A stretch of DNA of 64,000 nucleotides from the NCBI RefSeq assembly GCF_900110505.1, contig NZ_FODZ01000001.1, positions 824,861-888,860 on the forward strand. Direction: 5' to 3'. Source of the DNA: Luteibacter sp. UNC138MFCol5.1 (GTDB taxonomy: Bacteria > Pseudomonadota > Gammaproteobacteria > Xanthomonadales > Rhodanobacteraceae). The notes under the pieces are model-generated. The model made no database searches. It saw only the letters and a list, made by a program, of their open reading frames with translations, and had not been told where the DNA came from. Both the position numbers and the translations under genes were made by a program. Positions 61,101 through 64,000 of this stretch are shown here, in pieces; position 1 is the stretch's first letter; every line of letters begins with the position of its first letter.

Positions 61101-64000
61101 ACAGCGGGGCGCTCGGTACCGGCGCGCTGAACGTCGGTGGCGCCGTGACGCTCGACGGCTCGACGGCGCTCAACCTCGGCAACGCCGTGGCGCTCGGCAC
61201 CGGTGCGTCGCTCAACGTGCTCGGCGGACAAAACGTGACGCTCGGCGGCATCGTGTCCGGCGCGGGCAACCTCGTGAAGAACGGCAGCGCCACGCTCACA
61301 CTCGATGGCGCGAATACGTACGCCGGCGGAACGACGGTGAATGCCGGCGGCCTGGTGCTCGGCAACAGCGGCGCACTCGGCACCGGCGCGCTCAACGTCG
61401 GCGGCGCGGTGACGCTGGATGGCTCCACCGCGCTCAACCTCGCCAACGGCATCGCGCTCGGTGCCGGGGGTTCGCTCAACCTGCTCGGCAGCCAGGACCT
61501 GACGCTCGGCGGCGTCGTCTCCGGCACCGGAAGCCTGACGAAGAACGGCGCGTCCGTGTTGACCCTCGGCAACGCGAACACCTTCAGCGGTGGCGTGAAC
61601 CTCAACGCCGGCACGCTCGTGCTCGGCAACGGAAGCGCGCTCGGTACCGGTGCGCTGAACGTCGGCGGCAACGCGACGCTCGATGCGAACGCGCCGGTCG
61701 CGATCACGAACACGATCGGTATCGCGGCCGGTGCCAACCTCGCGCTGGGCGGCAGCAACGCGCTGACGCTCGGCGGCGCGATCGGCGGCACGGGCGGCCT
61801 GGTCAAGAACGGGGCCGCCACGGTGACGCTCGGCGCCGCGAACACCTATACGGGCGGCACGACGATCAACGCCGGAACGCTCGCGCTGGGCGCGGGCGGC
61901 AGCCTCGCCGCGACCGGTGCCGTCAATCTCGCCGGCCCCGGCATCCTCGACCTTTCCGCCGCGACCGATCAGACCATCGGTGCCTTGTCGGGTGTCGCGG
62001 GAAGCGGCCTCGTGCTCGGCGGCAGCACCCTGACCTTCGGCGATGCGTCCAATCAGACCTTCGACGGCGCCATCAGCGGTGGCGGCGGACTGGTGAAGGT
62101 GGGCACCGGCGTCCAGACGCTGGGTGGCGCCAATACCTTCGGCGGCGGCGTGAACCTGGTCGGCGGCGGTCTCGTCGTCGGCAACGACGCGGCGCTGGGC
62201 ACGGGCGGGCTGACCGTCAGCGGCGCCGCCACGCTGGATTCGACCGGCCCCGTCACACTCGCGAACGATATCCTGCTCAACGCCGGACTCACCGTGCTGG
62301 GCAGCAACGCGCTGACGCTCAACGGCCAGTTGACGGGCGCGGGCGGGCTGACGAAGGACGGCGCCGCCACGCTCACGCTCAATGGCATCAACAGCTACAC
62401 GGGCGGTACCGACGTCGTCGGTGGCACCCTCGCGCTCGGTGCCGGTGCGAGCCTTTCGGCGGCCGGCATCGTGAACCTCGGCGCGGGTACCACGCTCGAC
62501 CTTTCGGCAGGCAATGGGACGCAGACCGTCGGCACGCTCACGGGATCGGGCACCGTGAACCTCGGTGCGAATTCCATCACCGTGGGCGATGCGACCGACG
62601 GTATCTTCAGCGGTTCCATCGCCGGTACCGGCGGACTCGTCAAGGTCGGTGCGGGCACGGAGACACTTACCGGCACGAACACTTATACCGGCGGTACGCT
62701 CATCAACGCCGGCACGCTCGCCATCGGGGCGGGTGGCAGCCTTTCGCCCGTTGGCGCGGTCACGCTCGCTGCACCGGGCACGGGCTTCGACATCTCGGCG
62801 GGTGGCGACCAGACCATCGGCCTGCTCAACGGTGTCGCCGGGAGCACGGTGACGCTCGGCGGCAACACGCTCACGCTTTCGGGCATCGCCAATGGCGCGT
62901 ACGACGGACTGATCGCCGGTACGGGCGGCCTCGTGAAGAACGGCGCGGGCATCCAGGAGCTGGGCGGCGCCAACACGTTCGTCGGCGGCGTCACGCTCAA
63001 CGCGGGCGGGCTGGTGCTCGGCAACGCGGGTGCGCTCGGTAGCGGTGCGCTCACCGTCGGCGGCAACGCGTCGCTCGACACCACTGGCGCGTTCAACGTG
63101 ACCAACGACATCGATCTCGCGGGCGGCGCGAACCTCGATATCCTCGGTTCCAACGCGCTCACGCTCGGTGGCGCGATCACCGGCGCCGGCGGTCTGATCA
63201 AGAACGGCGGCTCGGTCCTCACGCTCACCAACACCAACACGTACACGGGCGGCACGACGATCAACGCCGGCACGCTCGCCATCGGCGCGGGCGGCAGCCT
63301 CGCATCGACGGGCGCGCTCAACCTCGCCGGCCCGGGTTCGTTCGACATCTCGGCGGGCGGTGCGCAGACGATCGGTTCGCTGGCCGGCGTCGCCGGAAGC
63401 ACCGTGGCGCTCGGTGCCAACACGCTCACGCTGGGCGGCGCGGGCGATGCGACGTTCGCCGGAACGATCGGCGGCAGCGGCGGCATCGTGAAGGACGGCG
63501 CGGGCGTGCAGACGCTGACGGGTGCCAACACGTTCAGTGGCGGCGTCACGTTGAACGCGGGCGGCCTCGTCGTCGGCGACGACGCCTCGCTGGGTACGGG
63601 CGCGCTGACCGTCGCCGGCGCGTCCACCCTCGACGCGCTGACCGCCGTGACGCTGGCCAACGACATGACGCTGAACGCCGGGCTCACCGTCCTCGGCACG
63701 AACGACATGACGTTCAACGGCGACCTCTCGGGCACGGGTAGCCTGACCAAGGAGGGCCTCGCCACGCTGACCTTGAACGGCACCAATACCTATACCGGCG
63801 GCACCTTCATCAACGCCGGCACGCTGGCGCTCGGCGCGGGCGCGAGCCTCTATGCGCAGGGCACCGTCAACCTCGCGACGAACGCGACGTTCGACCTCTC
63901 GGCGGGAGCCGGCACGCAGGTGTTCGGCACGCTGATCGGCAACGGCACCGTGAACCTCGGCGGCAACACGCTCACCATCGGTGGGCCGACCGACGGCACG
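58115..64000 (+). CDS. Giant autotransporter-type adhesin passenger, truncated by window edge
   Basis: The frame stays open for about 1962 codons from ATG 58115 (ATG 58109 also in frame). A long signal peptide ends TTPAEAACS. The first ~350 residues form an irregular beta-helix-like region (NGVTVNVESNALVSVPLLAG). After that come many autotransporter-associated beta-strand repeats (PF12951 style) with the pattern TLTGANTFTGGVNLAAGGLV then LGNSGALGTGALNVGG. Composition is dominated by Gly, Ala, Asn, Thr and Leu. The C-terminal beta-barrel expected of type Va secretion lies beyond the window. Probably a cell-surface adhesin or biofilm factor. Long antisense frames over this region are shadows of the repeats. 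Confidence 0.88.
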   Translation, partial: MSKRRVESVRRNTLTRGIYLALTSVLATPLLTTPAEAACSQTGVIITCPTGSSTTNLPDATNGVTVNVESNALVSVPLLAGGTAMRLSGNGITLNNAGTIDPLITGGLSLAAAGAYLGNASGAANTINVNNQVGGRIAGLFNVGSLLGVGGQALLVQNGVGGVTNIRNEGQFDMSILGTGILTVSDTPAIISYGGAQTNVVNLRTGDLSDPLNNTGKIRGRIGFGGSAAGNTFVNAGILDGSLYMGNSAGANVYTAVSGSSVLNTGIGVDTALVDIGISLAGAGTVNGGTGSLTNRLVLQNAATGTGSGASGTVTTIDGARFFNFQNLIVNSGTWNLVNTVGSGSGALSTTLNDGQINFSSGANFGTGLFTANGGALAASTAGLTLAKDITLGGNGKLTLAGGNAFSMTGVLSGTGGLTVTNPGVTLSGNNTFAGGVNLNATSLTLTNANALGTGALTVGANATLATSAPLTLNNAISVNAGNTLTLPGAQALTLNGGLSGAGNLTKGGASTLTLGGASTLTGAFSITGGSVALGAAGSLSPTAAISLAAGSALDISGATANQSIGSLAGAGGTVSLGGRTLTLGGLGDTAYAGTITGSGALVKNGTGTQTLTGTNTFTGGVTLNAGGLRLGSGAAIGGGLLNVGGAASLDGTTAALSLGNTINIGTGASLILPGTQDITLAGPITGDGGIVKSGTTALTLNGVNTFTGGVAVNGGTVSLGNSNALGTGLFSVNQSTTLTGSVGLNLANAMNIASGANLTYLTAQPSTFSGVLAGQGGLIKSGTGTLTLTGANTFTGGLNVAAGTLAIGAGGSLASTGAVNLSGAGAVFDIAGATAAQTIGSLAGVGGTTVSLGANTLTFGDGTNQTFAGTIGGTGSLVKTGTGVQTLTGANTFTGGVNLAAGGLVLGNSGTIGSGTLSVTGAGTLDSTAALNLANNVDLAGGTLNLLGSQNVTLGGTITGSGSLIKNGGTLLTLNGANSYSGGTTVNAGGLLLGNSGALGTGALNVGGAVTLDGSTALNLGNAVALGTGASLNVLGGQNVTLGGIVSGAGNLVKNGSATLTLDGANTYAGGTTVNAGGLVLGNSGALGTGALNVGGAVTLDGSTALNLANGIALGAGGSLNLLGSQDLTLGGVVSGTGSLTKNGASVLTLGNANTFSGGVNLNAGTLVLGNGSALGTGALNVGGNATLDANAPVAITNTIGIAAGANLALGGSNALTLGGAIGGTGGLVKNGAATVTLGAANTYTGGTTINAGTLALGAGGSLAATGAVNLAGPGILDLSAATDQTIGALSGVAGSGLVLGGSTLTFGDASNQTFDGAISGGGGLVKVGTGVQTLGGANTFGGGVNLVGGGLVVGNDAALGTGGLTVSGAATLDSTGPVTLANDILLNAGLTVLGSNALTLNGQLTGAGGLTKDGAATLTLNGINSYTGGTDVVGGTLALGAGASLSAAGIVNLGAGTTLDLSAGNGTQTVGTLTGSGTVNLGANSITVGDATDGIFSGSIAGTGGLVKVGAGTETLTGTNTYTGGTLINAGTLAIGAGGSLSPVGAVTLAAPGTGFDISAGGDQTIGLLNGVAGSTVTLGGNTLTLSGIANGAYDGLIAGTGGLVKNGAGIQELGGANTFVGGVTLNAGGLVLGNAGALGSGALTVGGNASLDTTGAFNVTNDIDLAGGANLDILGSNALTLGGAITGAGGLIKNGGSVLTLTNTNTYTGGTTINAGTLAIGAGGSLASTGALNLAGPGSFDISAGGAQTIGSLAGVAGSTVALGANTLTLGGAGDATFAGTIGGSGGIVKDGAGVQTLTGANTFSGGVTLNAGGLVVGDDASLGTGALTVAGASTLDALTAVTLANDMTLNAGLTVLGTNDMTFNGDLSGTGSLTKEGLATLTLNGTNTYTGGTFINAGTLALGAGASLYAQGTVNLATNATFDLSAGAGTQVFGTLIGNGTVNLGGNTLTIGGPTDGT

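Noticed and set aside
58873..63786. Series of long Pro/Ala/Val-rich minus-strand frames (e.g. 58873-60315, 62683-63786)
   Set aside because: Antisense of the Gly/Ala/Asn/Thr repeats of the autotransporter; same repeat period, no start signals.

Overview
The window is GC-rich, densely packed chromosomal DNA from a gammaproteobacterium. Its gene content points to Xanthomonadales, most likely Rhodanobacteraceae (Luteibacter/Dyella-like). This is an inference from recognised gene families and gene order (ponA divergent from pilMNOPQ, a Bat aerotolerance operon, cyanide-insensitive-type cydAB, REP-like palindromes); no search was run.

Left part (1-37.4 kb), core and ordinary accessory genes. It holds a truncated conserved gene, penicillin-binding protein 1A, and the type IV pilus alignment/secretin operon pilMNOPQ. 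Next come a MoxR/DUF58/DUF4381/BatA/BatB-C/BatD operon, a block of three 107-bp palindromic repeats, a macrodomain protein, and a MarR regulator with an RND efflux pair. These are followed by an M28 peptidase, MscL, a fumarylacetoacetase-family enzyme, a MacAB-like ABC export operon, an EamA transporter, an AraC-alkyltransferase fusion, a Rieske protein, an SLC13 permease, PoxB, TrmB and a His/Gly-rich secreted protein.

Middle part (37.5-46.4 kb), a genomic island. It sits in the 3' end of tRNA-Gly(CCC) and is bounded by an exact 20-bp direct repeat (37496-37515 and 46392-46411). Only the first 27 codons of an integrase-like gene remain at the left end. The cargo is anti-phage in character. 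One set is a compact Pycsar pair (nucleotide cyclase 43441-44136 plus cNMP-binding/TIR effector 44139-45050). The second is a larger operon reading cyclase, E2-E1 fusion, JAB peptidase, cNMP-binding/TIR effector and a small membrane protein. It joins a Pycsar-type signalling core to a ubiquitin-like conjugation/deconjugation module of the kind known from type II CBASS. Its cyclase is internally duplicated, with the two halves keeping complementary active-site residues. I know of no described system with this combination, and it is the main discovery candidate. An unrecognised 333-aa gene (45247-46248) is divergently placed at the right end.

Right part (46.4-64 kb), host genes again. It holds an NTF2-like protein, an ada gene split by a single-base frameshift, glycogen debranching enzyme GlgX, a TetR regulator with two palindromic operators facing a small membrane protein, and cydA-cydB-DUF2474 (cyanide-insensitive-type bd oxidase). 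A two-component system, an MlaA lipoprotein and a small antitoxin-like protein follow. The window ends inside a very long repeat-rich autotransporter-type gene (58115 to the edge).
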